Of a stretch of DNA of 64,000 bases, positions 26,654 through 36,205 are shown in pieces (position 1 is the stretch's first letter; every line of letters begins with the position of its first letter). The notes beneath the pieces are model-generated. The model saw only the letters and a program-made list of their open reading frames with translations. It did not search any database and was not told the origin of the DNA. The DNA is taken from the NCBI RefSeq assembly GCF_900177295.1, contig NZ_FWZX01000007.1, positions 124,001 to 188,000 on the forward strand, written 5' to 3'. Source of the DNA: Tistlia consotensis USBA 355. Its GTDB lineage: Bacteria; Pseudomonadota; Alphaproteobacteria; Kiloniellales; DSM-21159. The translations under genes and the position numbers were made by a program.

Positions 26654-27481
26654 ATGGCCGACCTGACCGCCCGGATGACCAGCGAGCAGCGGGGCGACCT
26701 GCGCCGCGCGCTGCCGCGCCGCGACGCCCGGAGCAGCCTGCTCGCCCTGCTCGGCTGGGCGGCGGCCTGTGGCATCCTGGCCTGGTCCTGGCAGGGCGCC
26801 GAGATGCGCCCGGCCGACCTCTTCAGCTTCGCCGGCAACATGGCGGAGTTCGCCGCCGGCTTCACCGACCCCGACTTCCACCACTGGCGGACCTTCCTCG
26901 ACGGCATGGTGGTGACCATCCAGATCGCGATCTGGGGCACGCTGCTGGCCGTGGTCTTCGCCGTGCCGCTGGGCGTGCTCTGCGCCGAGAACGTCGTGCC
27001 CTGGTACGTCTACCAGCCGGTGCGCCGCCTGATGGACGCCTGCCGCGCGATCAACGAGATGGTCTTCGCCATGCTGTTCGTCGTCGCCGTCGGGCTCGGC
27101 CCCTTCGCCGGCGTGCTGGCGCTCTTCGTGCACACCACCGGGATCCTGGCCAAGCTCTTCTCCGAGGCCGTCGAGGCGATCGACCCGCGCCCGGTCGAGG
27201 GTCTCCGCGCGACCGGCGCAACCCGGGTCCAGGAGGTGATCTTCGGGATCATCCCCCAGGTCCTGCCGCTGTGGATCAGCTACACGCTCTACCGCTTCGA
27301 ATCGAACGTCCGCTCGGCGACCGTGGTCGGCCTGGTCGGCGCCGGCGGCATCGGCGTGCTGCTCTGGGAGTACATCCGCGGCTTCTACTACTCGGAGACC
27401 GCGGCGGTGATGATCTTCATCATCGTCACCGTCACCCTGCTCGACCTCGCCTCCCAGCAGATCCGCAAGCGCTTCACCTGA
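26654..27481 (+). CDS. phnE: Phosphonate ABC transporter permease
   Basis: 275-residue inner-membrane permease with about five to six helices. N-terminal helix [13 protein letters not shown]; PhnE features include [20 protein letters not shown] and the EAA-like loop [22 protein letters not shown], then [20 protein letters not shown], a family hallmark. Single permease gene, so a homodimer. It ends 12 nt before the convergent agmatine deiminase stop. Confidence 0.94.
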   Translation: MADLTARMTSEQRGDLRRALPRRDARSSLLALLGWAAACGILAWSWQGAEMRPADLFSFAGNMAEFAAGFTDPDFHHWRTFLDGMVVTIQIAIWGTLLAVVFAVPLGVLCAENVVPWYVYQPVRRLMDACRAINEMVFAMLFVVAVGLGPFAGVLALFVHTTGILAKLFSEAVEAIDPRPVEGLRATGATRVQEVIFGIIPQVLPLWISYTLYRFESNVRSATVVGLVGAGGIGVLLWEYIRGFYYSETAAVMIFIIVTVTLLDLASQQIRKRFT

Positions 27482-27493
27482 GCCGGCGGCGGC

Positions 27494-28543
27494 TCAGTGC
27501 ACGTCGTCCTTGTCGGCGGCCGGCGCCTCGACGGCGGGCTGCTGCTGGGTGATGCAGTGGATGCCACCGCCGCCGTGCAGGATGTCGAGCGCCGGCACCT
27601 GCACGATCTTGCGGTCGGGGAACAGCTCCTCGAAGAGGTCGAAGGCTCGGTCGTCGGCCGGGTCGTCGAAGGAAGGCAGCACGACGCCGCCATTGGCGAA
27701 GTAGAAGTTGACGTAGGACAGGCCGAGGCGCGTGCCGTCCTCCTGATAGCGCGCCTTGGGCTGGCGCACCTCGACGACCTCCAGCGGCCGGCCCCGGGCG
27801 TCGGTCTCGGCCTGCAGCAGCTCGCGGTTGGCCTGCAGGCGCTCGTAGTTGGCGTCGTCGGGATCGTCGGTGGTCTGCACCAGCACCCGGGCCGGGCCGA
27901 TGAAGCAGGCGACGTTGTCGACGTGGCCGTCGGTCTCGTCGTCGACCAGGCCCTCGGGCAGCCAGATGATCTTGCTGGCACCGGTATGGCTGCACAGCAG
28001 GCGCTCGATCTCGGCGACGCTGCGGCCCGGATTGCGGTTGTCGTTGAGCAGGGTCGGCCGCACCGCCAGCAGGGTGCCCTCGCCGTCGACGTGGATCGCG
28101 CCGCCCTCGGTGACCAGGTCGCAGGCGTAGCGCCGGACCTCGCCCCGCGCCAGGATCTCGGCGGCGACCCTGGCGTCGTGGGCATAGGGCCGGTAGCGCT
28201 CGCCCCAGGCATTGAACACCCAGTCGACGCCGGCGAGGCCGCCCTTGCCGTCGACCAGGAAGGTCGGGCCGCTGTCGCGCAGCCAGGAATCGTCGTGATC
28301 CATCGGCATGGTGCCGACGCCGGCGCCGCACTTGATCGAGGCCTCGGCGACCGCGACCGGGTTGGCGATCATGGTGACGGGCTCGAAGCGCGCGATCGCC
28401 CGGGCGACCTCGGCATAGGCCTCGCGGGCCGCATCGAGGTGCTCGCCCCACAGCGCCTCGCGCGTCGGCCAGGCCATCCAGGTCCGCGCGTGCGGCGCCC
28501 ATTCCGCCGGCATGTAGAAACCGTCGTCGACTGGTCCGGCCAT
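27494..28543 (-). CDS. aguA: Agmatine deiminase
   Basis: Hydrolyses agmatine to N-carbamoylputrescine plus ammonia. 349 residues of the guanidino-group-modifying fold. Signatures: MPAEWAPHARTWMAWP at the start, DHDDSWLRDSGP, GGAIHVDGEGT, DDETDGHVDNVACF and the nucleophile C330 in GGGGIHCITQQQP. Cytoplasmic. No aguB (carbamoylputrescine amidase) is adjacent. A ureohydrolase that could act on agmatine by a different route lies at 62914-63948. Confidence 0.95.
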   Translation of the reverse strand: MAGPVDDGFYMPAEWAPHARTWMAWPTREALWGEHLDAAREAYAEVARAIARFEPVTMIANPVAVAEASIKCGAGVGTMPMDHDDSWLRDSGPTFLVDGKGGLAGVDWVFNAWGERYRPYAHDARVAAEILARGEVRRYACDLVTEGGAIHVDGEGTLLAVRPTLLNDNRNPGRSVAEIERLLCSHTGASKIIWLPEGLVDDETDGHVDNVACFIGPARVLVQTTDDPDDANYERLQANRELLQAETDARGRPLEVVEVRQPKARYQEDGTRLGLSYVNFYFANGGVVLPSFDDPADDRAFDLFEELFPDRKIVQVPALDILHGGGGIHCITQQQPAVEAPAADKDDVH

Positions 28544-28743
28544 CCAATCCCGCTCTCGGTGGTTGTCCCAGTTGTCCGGCGGCGGCTGCAGCGGGCACGC
28601 CGCGAAAGGGCCTCCGGCGGTCGCCGAGCGCCCCCGCGCGGCACTCTAGGCAAGGCCCGGAGGACTGTCCACGCCGGGCTGTACAAGCCTGCCAAGCGAC
28701 GGCAGAAACCGCCTTAGATCAAGATCTTACAGAAAAACAAGGA

Positions 28744-29190
28744 TCAGCCTTCCTGGCCGATCACGCCCAGGCCGGCCGGGCGCGCGCCATCGGCCAGGAA
28801 GGCCGCGTCGGAGGGCAGCCCGGGCCGCAGCGCCTCGCCGTCCTGCGGCAGGCCGTCGGCCAGGAAGGGGGCCGCCGCCAGCTCGATCGCCTGGGCCGTC
28901 CCGGTCCCGGCCTCGGCCTGCGCGTCCGGCGCCGTGCCGGGCAGCGGCTCGAGCGCCGCGACCGCGGTCTCGTAGGTCGGGCTGTCGAGGCAGTAGCTGC
29001 CGTCGGTGACGATGTTGAACAGCGCGCAGTCCTGCTGGGCCACGATCGAGATGCCGTTGTCCGCCACCGACTTGCCGGTCGCGGCATAGCTGCCCGCGTC
29101 CATCATCAGAGAGGCGATCGACAGGGCCGGCGGCACGGCACAGCCCGCCAGCGGCAGAATCAACAGAACCGCCAACAGGATCTTGCGCAT
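28744..29190 (-). CDS. Small lipoprotein of unknown function
   Basis: 148 residues. The signal peptide MRKILLAVLLILPLAGCA ends in a clear lipobox (LAGC). The mature part starts with a conserved-looking ATGKSVADNGISIVAQQDC..FN..TDGSYC segment, then a low-complexity Ala/Gly/Pro tail. I recall similar short alphaproteobacterial lipoproteins with this Cys-containing core, but no function. It has its own near-consensus promoter (29222-29251). Confidence 0.78.
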   Translation of the reverse strand: MRKILLAVLLILPLAGCAVPPALSIASLMMDAGSYAATGKSVADNGISIVAQQDCALFNIVTDGSYCLDSPTYETAVAALEPLPGTAPDAQAEAGTGTAQAIELAAAPFLADGLPQDGEALRPGLPSDAAFLADGARPAGLGVIGQEG

Positions 29191-29221
29191 GCCGGTTGAA
29201 TCCCCCCCAGATTTAATGAGG

Positions 29222-29251
29222 ATTCTATCCTTGCCTCGATTCCCTTGTCAA
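29222..29251 (-). promoter_or_regulatory. Candidate sigma70 promoter for the lipoprotein gene
   Basis: On the minus strand TTGACA (29251-29246) and TAGAAT (29227-29222) are separated by 18 nt: a perfect -35 and a 5/6 match to TATAAT. The transcription start would fall around 29215, about 25 nt upstream of the ATG at 29190. The interval is visibly AT-richer than its surroundings. Confidence 0.65.
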
Positions 29252-29304
29252 AAGCTTAAGGTTAATCCTTGTCCGCGCAGGAAAAAATCCGCGCCGGCCT
29301 CCCC

Positions 29305-31089
29305 TTATTTCTTCACCGGCGGCAGGGCCAGCTTCAGGCTGAGCTCGCGCAGCCGCTCCGGCGTCGCCGCGGCCGGCGCCTTCATCATCAGGTCCTCGGC
29401 CCGCTGGTTGAGCGGGAAGGCGATGATCTCGCGGATGTTCGGCTCGTCGGCCAGCAGCATGACGATGCGGTCGATGCCCGGGGCCGAGCCGCCGTGCGGC
29501 GGCGCGCCATAGCGCAGGGCGTTGAACAGGCCGGCGAAGCGGGCCTCGACCTCCTCGGCGCCGTAGCCGGCGATCTCGAAGGCCTTGACCATGACGTCCG
29601 GCAGGTGGTTCCGGATCGCGCCCGACGACAGCTCCACGCCGTTGCAGACGATGTCGTACTGGAAGGCCTTGATCTCCAGCGGATCCATGGTCTCCAGCGC
29701 CTCGAGCCCGCCCTGCGGCATCGAGAAGGGGTTGTGCGAGAACTCGATCTTCCCGGTCTCCTCGTCGAGCTCGTACATCGGGAAGTCGACGATCCAGCAG
29801 AAGCGGAAGGCGTCCTTCTCGATCAGGTCGAGCTCCTGGCCGAGCTTGCTGCGGACTTGGCCGGCGAAGGCGGCCGCGGCCTTCGGCTTGTCGCAGGCGA
29901 AGAACACCGCGTCGCCGTTCTTCAGGCCGGCGGTCTCCATGATCCGGGCGACGCGGACCGCCTCCAGGTTCTTGGCGATCGGGCCGCGCGCCTCGCCCTC
30001 CTCGCCGTAGACGATGTAGCCGAGGCCGGCCTTGCCCTCGTGCTGGGCCCAGGAGTTCAGCTTGTCGAACCAGCTGCGCGCCTGCTTCGCCGCGCCCGGC
30101 GCCGGGATCGCGCGGACCACCGCGCCTTGCTCGATCAGGCGCGAGAAGATGCCGAAGCCGCCGCCGGCGAAGTCGGCGGTGACGTCGACGATCTCGATCG
30201 GGTTGCGCAGGTCCGGCTTGTCGCTGCCGTACTTCAGCAGCGCCTCGTCGTAGGGGATCCGCGGGAAGGGCGGCGGCGTCACGCTGCGGCCCCGGCCGAA
30301 CTCCTCGAAGACGCCGTGCATGACCGGCTCCAGCGCCGCGAAGACGTCGTCCTGGGTGACGAAGCTCATCTCGAAGTCGAGCTGGTAGAACTCGCCCGGC
30401 GAGCGGTCGGCGCGCGCGTCCTCGTCGCGGAAGCAGGGCGCGATCTGGAAGTAGCGGTCGAAGCCGGCGACCATCAGCAGCTGCTTGAACATCTGCGGGG
30501 CCTGCGGCAGGGCGTAGAACTTGCCGGGGTGGATGCGGCTCGGCACCAGGTAGGCGCGCGCGCCCTCCGGGCTGTCGGCCGTCAGGATCGGCGTCTGGAA
30601 CTCGGTGAAGCCCAGCTCGATCATGCGCCGGCGGATCGAGTTGATGACCTGGCCGCGCAGCACGATGTTGCGCTGCATCTTCTCGCGCCGCAGGTCGAGG
30701 TAGCGGTAGCGCAGGCGCGTCTCCTCGCCGGCGTCCTCCTCGGCGTTGACCTGCAGCGGCAGCGGGTCGGCGGCCGACAGCAGCTCGACCGCCTCGATGC
30801 GCAGCTCGACCTCGCCGGTCGGCAGGTTCGGATTGACCGTCTCGGCCACGCGCTCGACGACCTTGCCGGTGAAGCAGACCACCGACTCGCTCTTCAGCGC
30901 CTCGACCTCGGCGAAGAGGGGCGCCGAGACGTCGACCACGCACTGGGTGATGCCGTAGTGGTCGCGCAGGTCGACGAACAGCAGCTGGCCGTGGTCGCGC
31001 TTGCGATGGACCCAGCCCGACAGGCGGGCCGGCTTGCCGGCGTCTGCGGCGCGCAGCTGGCCGCAGGTGTGAGTGCGATAGGCGTGCAT
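29305..31089 (-). CDS. aspS: Aspartyl-tRNA synthetase
   Basis: 594-residue class II synthetase charging tRNA-Asp (and, in many bacteria without asparaginyl-tRNA synthetase, tRNA-Asn). N-terminal OB-fold anticodon domain ([20 protein letters not shown]), catalytic motifs [40 protein letters not shown] (motif 2) and [14 protein letters not shown] (motif 3), with the bacterial GAD insertion between (around residues 290-420). Start at ATG 31089 gives [12 protein letters not shown], the normal N-terminus. Confidence 0.98.
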   Translation of the reverse strand: MHAYRTHTCGQLRAADAGKPARLSGWVHRKRDHGQLLFVDLRDHYGITQCVVDVSAPLFAEVEALKSESVVCFTGKVVERVAETVNPNLPTGEVELRIEAVELLSAADPLPLQVNAEEDAGEETRLRYRYLDLRREKMQRNIVLRGQVINSIRRRMIELGFTEFQTPILTADSPEGARAYLVPSRIHPGKFYALPQAPQMFKQLLMVAGFDRYFQIAPCFRDEDARADRSPGEFYQLDFEMSFVTQDDVFAALEPVMHGVFEEFGRGRSVTPPPFPRIPYDEALLKYGSDKPDLRNPIEIVDVTADFAGGGFGIFSRLIEQGAVVRAIPAPGAAKQARSWFDKLNSWAQHEGKAGLGYIVYGEEGEARGPIAKNLEAVRVARIMETAGLKNGDAVFFACDKPKAAAAFAGQVRSKLGQELDLIEKDAFRFCWIVDFPMYELDEETGKIEFSHNPFSMPQGGLEALETMDPLEIKAFQYDIVCNGVELSSGAIRNHLPDVMVKAFEIAGYGAEEVEARFAGLFNALRYGAPPHGGSAPGIDRIVMLLADEPNIREIIAFPLNQRAEDLMMKAPAAATPERLRELSLKLALPPVKK

Positions 31090-31306
31090 TCCCAGGCTTC
31101 CCGAGGGTTCCGAGCGAGATGGCGATGGTCGCGAAAAAAGCGGGCGCAAGAGGCACGCCCGTCCGCGCTTTGTCAAGGAGGCGCCGGACCGCGGAAAGGC
31201 CTCGGCGCCATGATCCCGCCGGCCCCGACAGGGAGCGGCGCAACCGAATCGCTTCCTGCGCGCTTCTGTGAGCGCCCTTCAGCAGCGACGAGGACGGAAC
31301 CGGCCG

Positions 31307-32155
31307 ATGAGCGACGAGAAGCGAGCCGAGCAGAAGCTCGACCAGAAGGACCGGCGCAAGCTCGACGAGAAGGAGGAGAGCGCCGTCGAGGAGCGGGTCA
31401 GCCTGCGCGCGCCGCTGGTCTACGAGATCATCAGCCGCGACGGCGAGGAGGAGCTGATCCGTCCGATGGCCTCGCTCTGGTGGTCGGGCGTCGCCGCCGG
31501 CATCTGCCTCAGCACCTCGGTCTTCGTCGAGAGCTTCCTGCACTACTACCTGCCCGACCGGCCCTGGCGGCCGCTGGCCGAGAGCCTCGGCTACTCCTTC
31601 GGCTTCCTGCTGGTCATCCTGGGCGGCCTGCAGCTCTTCACCGAGAACACCATCACCGTGATCCTGCCGCTGCTGGCCCGGCCGACGCGGCGCAACCTCG
31701 TCGCCGTGCTCCGACTCTGGGCGGTCGTGCTGCTCGCCAACCTGGTCGGCACGCTGCTGTCCGCGGCGCTGGCCGTGCACGGCGGCATCGCCACCGACGC
31801 CCAGCTCGGCGCGGCCCTCGACCTCGCCCGCCACTACGTCGAATACACACCGCTCGAGATGCTGCTGCGCGGCGTTCCGGCCGGCTTCCTGATCGCCGCG
31901 CTGGTCTGGATGCTGCCGTCCTCCCGGGGCAGCGAGTTCTGGGTCATCACGACGGTCACCTACGTCATCGCGCTCGGCGGCCTGACCCACGTCATCGCCG
32001 GCTCGACCGAGGTCTTCCTGCTGACGCTGACCGGCGAGCTCGGCGTCCCGGGCACGCTCTTCGGCGTGATCCTGCCGACCCTGGTCGGCAACATCGTCGG
32101 CGGCACGGTGCTGTTCTCGCTGCTCGCCTACGGCCAGGTCAGCTCGGAGATCTGA
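31307..32155 (+). CDS. Formate/nitrite transporter (FNT) family membrane protein
   Basis: 282 residues. A highly charged cytoplasmic N-terminus (about 45 residues, Lys/Glu-rich coiled coil) precedes six hydrophobic helices. FNT features include GVAAGICLSTSVFVESF, the re-entrant region LQLFTENTITVILPLL, and GNIVGGTVLFSLLAYGQ near the end. It most resembles the YfdC-like branch with the long charged N-terminus, whose substrate is unknown; formate or nitrite transport is only a family-level inference. Preceded by GAGGA 12 nt before the ATG. Confidence 0.85.
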   Translation: MSDEKRAEQKLDQKDRRKLDEKEESAVEERVSLRAPLVYEIISRDGEEELIRPMASLWWSGVAAGICLSTSVFVESFLHYYLPDRPWRPLAESLGYSFGFLLVILGGLQLFTENTITVILPLLARPTRRNLVAVLRLWAVVLLANLVGTLLSAALAVHGGIATDAQLGAALDLARHYVEYTPLEMLLRGVPAGFLIAALVWMLPSSRGSEFWVITTVTYVIALGGLTHVIAGSTEVFLLTLTGELGVPGTLFGVILPTLVGNIVGGTVLFSLLAYGQVSSEI

Positions 32156-32159
32156 TCGG

Positions 32160-32756
32160 TCAGCCGGCCTCGCGCGCCAGCGCCCGCTGGAACGCCGGCC
32201 GGGCCACGCAGCGGTCGGCATAGGCATGGAGCAGCGGGTTCTCGGGCAGGATGCCGAACTGCCGGAAGAAGTGGAGCGTCGAGCCGATCATGACGTCGGC
32301 CATGGTGAAGCGCTCGCCGAGCAGCCACGGGCCCTGCGCCAGCCCCTGCTCCAGGGCGCCCAGCATGGAGTCGTAGTCGCCCCAGCCGTTGCGCCGGGGG
32401 CTCGCCGGCCAGCCGCCGAGCTTCTCGGCCACCGCGGGCTCGATGACGCCGGTCGTGAAGACCATCCACCAGAGATAGCGGCCGCGTCGCGGGTCCTCGA
32501 CCGCCGGCGCCAGCCCGGCCTCGGGAAAGCGGTCGGCGAGCCACAGGCCGATCGCGGCCGAATCGGCGAGGCCGCCGCCGTCGTACAGCAGCGCCGGCAG
32601 CTTGCCGAGCGGGCTGACCGCCCGGAAGGCGGGATCGGCGCGGGCGACCGGGTCGTCGATGTCGAGCGGCAGCAGCTCGTAGTCGGCGCCAGTCTCCTCG
32701 ATCATCCAGATGGCGCGCTGGGCGCGGGTCTTCGGCCACCAGTAGAGCTTCAGCAT
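32160..32756 (-). CDS. Glutathione S-transferase family protein
   Basis: 198 residues: N-terminal thioredoxin-like domain (LKLYWWPKTRAQRAIWMIEE, with SPLGKLPALLYDGGGLADSAAI as the glutathione-binding strand and loop) and an alpha-helical C-terminal domain (YLWWMVFTTGVIEPAV, GPWLLGERFTMADVMIGS). Cytoplasmic. It ends 4 nt from the stop of the FNT gene (convergent) and is divergent from the PEP-mutase-like gene. No special substrate is indicated. Confidence 0.92.
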   Translation of the reverse strand: MLKLYWWPKTRAQRAIWMIEETGADYELLPLDIDDPVARADPAFRAVSPLGKLPALLYDGGGLADSAAIGLWLADRFPEAGLAPAVEDPRRGRYLWWMVFTTGVIEPAVAEKLGGWPASPRRNGWGDYDSMLGALEQGLAQGPWLLGERFTMADVMIGSTLHFFRQFGILPENPLLHAYADRCVARPAFQRALAREAG

Positions 32757-32861
32757 GATCACCTTCCGTTCCCGTTCAGCTCGTGCCACGATGCGCGAGC
32801 GGCGCGGCGGAGGCAAGCCCGGCCGGGCCGCTGCGACACGCTGGACGGGGGAGGAGAGGAA

Positions 32862-33716
32862 ATGGTTGCTGCGGACGACGAGAGCCGGGCGGCCGCCTTC
32901 GCGGCGCTGCACGCGGGGCCGGGCATCTTCGTGCTGCCGAACCCCTGGGACATCGGCAGCGCCAAGCTGCTGACGGCGCTCGGCTTCCCGGCACTGGCCA
33001 CGACCAGCGCCGGCTACGCCTTCTCGCGCGGCAAGCAGGACAAGGTCGGCGAGACCGGCCGCGAGGAGGCCCTGGCCCACGCCCGCGAAATCGTCGGCGC
33101 GACCCACCTGCCGGTCAGCGCCGACCTGGAGAACGGCTTCGGCGACCGTCCCGAGGACGTCGCCGAGACGGTGCGCCGGGCCGCCGAGGCCGGCCTCTCG
33201 GGCTGCACCATCGAGGACACGACCGGCGATCCGGCCAGGCCGATCTACGAGCGCAGCCACGCGATCGAGCGGATCGCCGCCGGGGTCGAGGCGGCGAAGT
33301 CCCTGCCCCGTCCCTTCCAGCTGACCGCGCGCGCCGAGAACTACCTGCACGGTCGACCGGATTTCGACGACACGCTGGCGCGCCTCCAGGGCTACGAGGC
33401 CGTCGGCGCCCCCGTGCTCTACGCGCCCGGCCTGCCCGACCTGGCGGCGATCAGCCGGGTCTGCGAGGCGGTCTCCCGGCCGGTCAACGTGGTCGCCGGC
33501 ATCGGCCTCCAGGGCGTCACCCTGGCCGAGCTGGAGGCCGCCGGCGTGCGCCGCGTCAGCCTCGGCTCGGCGCTCGCCCGCACGGCGCTCGGCGCGATGC
33601 TGAGCGCGGCGCGCGGCATCCTGGTGCGGGGCAGCTTCGACGGCCTTTCCGGCGCCGCCTCCTTCGCCGGCATCAAGGCCCTGCTGAGCGAGGCCGATAG
33701 CCTGGCCGGCGGCTAG
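32862..33716 (+). CDS. Isocitrate lyase / PEP mutase superfamily enzyme
   Basis: 284-residue TIM-barrel enzyme. Motifs: FVLPNPWDIGSAKLLTALGF, ATTSAGYAFSRGKQD, DLENGFGDRPEDVAETVRRA (metal site) and CTIEDTTGDPARPIYE. The lyase catalytic KKCGH loop of isocitrate lyase is absent, which places it with the oxaloacetate-decarboxylase/phosphonomutase-like branch. Strong GGAGGAGAGGA ribosome site. Despite the phn operon 5 kb away there is no direct sign that it acts on phosphonates. Confidence 0.88.
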   Translation: MVAADDESRAAAFAALHAGPGIFVLPNPWDIGSAKLLTALGFPALATTSAGYAFSRGKQDKVGETGREEALAHAREIVGATHLPVSADLENGFGDRPEDVAETVRRAAEAGLSGCTIEDTTGDPARPIYERSHAIERIAAGVEAAKSLPRPFQLTARAENYLHGRPDFDDTLARLQGYEAVGAPVLYAPGLPDLAAISRVCEAVSRPVNVVAGIGLQGVTLAELEAAGVRRVSLGSALARTALGAMLSAARGILVRGSFDGLSGAASFAGIKALLSEADSLAGG

Positions 33717-33761
33717 ACGGCGCCGGAACCGGGCGGGGCCGCGCGCATTGGGCTAGCAGCC

Positions 33762-35051
<1,290 letters not shown>

Positions 35052-35090
35052 GGACGGCTTCCGGCCGCGGGTAGGTGCAGCCCCGCCGAC

Positions 35091-35132
35091 ACAGTCGTTG
35101 CGCGACTGTACAATTTCACATAGACTGAACAA
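35091..35132. promoter_or_regulatory. Palindrome plus direct repeats: candidate SorC-family operator
   Basis: ACAGTCG-TTGCG-CGACTGT (35091-35109) is a perfect inverted repeat with 7-bp arms. Its right half starts the 10-mer GACTGTACAA (35104-35113), repeated with one change as GACTGAACAA at 35123-35132, 19 bp away. Three copies of the GACTG(T/A) element thus sit on one helical face just upstream of the regulator gene, as expected for autoregulation by a tetrameric SorC/DeoR-type protein. Confidence 0.65.
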
Positions 35133-35174
35133 ATGAACGATGCGGCGAGAAACAAGCCGCACGAAGGGGTGGGA

Positions 35175-36131
35175 ATGCACGGACTCGTGGACCAGGACGG
35201 TGACCTCGCCGTCCGTGCCGCCTGGCTTTCCTTCGCCGGCGGCCTGACCCAGGAGCAGATCGCCGAGCGGCTCGGCCTGTCGCGCGTCAAGGTCGCGCGG
35301 CTGATCGCGCGGGCCCAGGCCCAGGGCTACGTCAGGGTCTTCGTCGAGGGGCCGATCAACGGCTGCCTGAGGCTCGAGGACCGCCTGGTCGAGCGCTTCG
35401 GCCTGACCGCCTGCCGGGTCGTGCCGAGCCTGTCCGACGAGCCCTTGCCGCTGGCCGCCCTCGGTCCGGCGGGGGCCTGGACCCTGAAGCAGATCCTCGA
35501 TCGCAAGGAGGTGACGGTCGTCGGCATGGGCCACGGCCGCACCCTGGCCGCCGCGGTGCAGATGCTGCCGGCGGTCTCGCGCCCCGACATGACCTTCGTC
35601 TCGCTGCTCGGTAGCCTGACCCGCTCGGCGGCGACCCATCCCTTCGACGTGATCACGCGCCTGAGCGACCGCACCGGCGGCAGCGGCTACTTCATGCCGG
35701 CGCCCTTCCGCTGCGATTCCGCCGAGGACCGCGCGGTCTTCCTCAAGCAGCGCAGCCTGCGCGAGGTCTTCGCCCTGACCGGCCGGGCCCAGGTCATGGT
35801 GGTCGGCGTCGGCGCGGTGAAGCGCGCCGACCACATGGTCGAGGTCGGCCTGGTCAGCCGCGCCGAGCAGCAGGAGGTCCTGGCCGTCGGCGCCGTCGGC
35901 GAGATCCTCGGCCTGTTCATCGACGCCGAGGGCCGGCCGGTCGACAGCAAGGTCAACGAGCGCTCGATCGCCGTCGGCCTGGAGGCCCTCAGGGACAAGG
36001 AGACCATCGTCATCGCCGGGGGGCACGGCAAGGCACGGGCCGTGCGCGCCGCCCTCCGCACGGGAGTCATCCGGCATCTCGTCACGGATGAAGCGACCGC
36101 AGCGCGAATCCTGGAGGGGGAAGCGACCTGA
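35175..36131 (+). CDS. SorC/DeoR-type sugar-binding transcriptional regulator
   Basis: 318 residues with an N-terminal helix-turn-helix (LTQEQIAERLGLSRVKVARLI, about residues 25-45) and a SorC sugar-phosphate-binding domain (VVGMGHGRTLAAAVQMLP; FVSLLGSLTR; VVGVGAV; GHGKARAVRAAL). The frame opens at ATG 35133, but AAGGGG lies just ahead of the ATG at 35175 and the direct repeat abuts 35133, so 35175 is preferred. It heads the polyol operon that follows and probably senses its phosphorylated intermediate, as EryD and LsrR do. Confidence 0.9.
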   Translation: MHGLVDQDGDLAVRAAWLSFAGGLTQEQIAERLGLSRVKVARLIARAQAQGYVRVFVEGPINGCLRLEDRLVERFGLTACRVVPSLSDEPLPLAALGPAGAWTLKQILDRKEVTVVGMGHGRTLAAAVQMLPAVSRPDMTFVSLLGSLTRSAATHPFDVITRLSDRTGGSGYFMPAPFRCDSAEDRAVFLKQRSLREVFALTGRAQVMVVGVGAVKRADHMVEVGLVSRAEQQEVLAVGAVGEILGLFIDAEGRPVDSKVNERSIAVGLEALRDKETIVIAGGHGKARAVRAALRTGVIRHLVTDEATAARILEGEAT

Positions 36132-36159
36132 CCAGGCGTTTCTGGCCAGGCGTTTCTGG
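36132..36159. repeat. Two tandem copies of a 14-bp unit after the SorC gene
   Basis: CCAGGCGTTTCTGG occurs twice without a gap at 36132-36145 and 36146-36159, starting on the base after the regulator stop. Each unit is a short imperfect palindrome (CCAG...CTGG). It lies in the 74-nt gap before the binding-protein gene and may be an operator pair or a simple duplication. Confidence 0.7.
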
Positions 36160-36205
36160 CCGGGCTCTGCGGCTGAACGACAAGATCAATGGGAGGAGCC
36201 AAGAG

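Noticed and set aside
29271-29304. Rho-independent terminator after aspS (TTTTTT on the minus strand)
   Set aside because: The flanking CCGCGC copies are direct, not inverted, repeats and only a 3-bp stem can form before the T-run.
29225-32227. Very long overlapping open frames on both strands over aspS and the FNT gene
   Set aside because: They are low-complexity shadows of the real aspS and FNT genes; only the real frames show family motifs.
32862-33716. Phosphonopyruvate hydrolase or PEP mutase linked to the phn operon
   Set aside because: The enzyme belongs to the superfamily but lacks a convincing phosphonomutase-specific motif, is 5 kb from phnE and is separated by unrelated genes, so only the superfamily is claimed.
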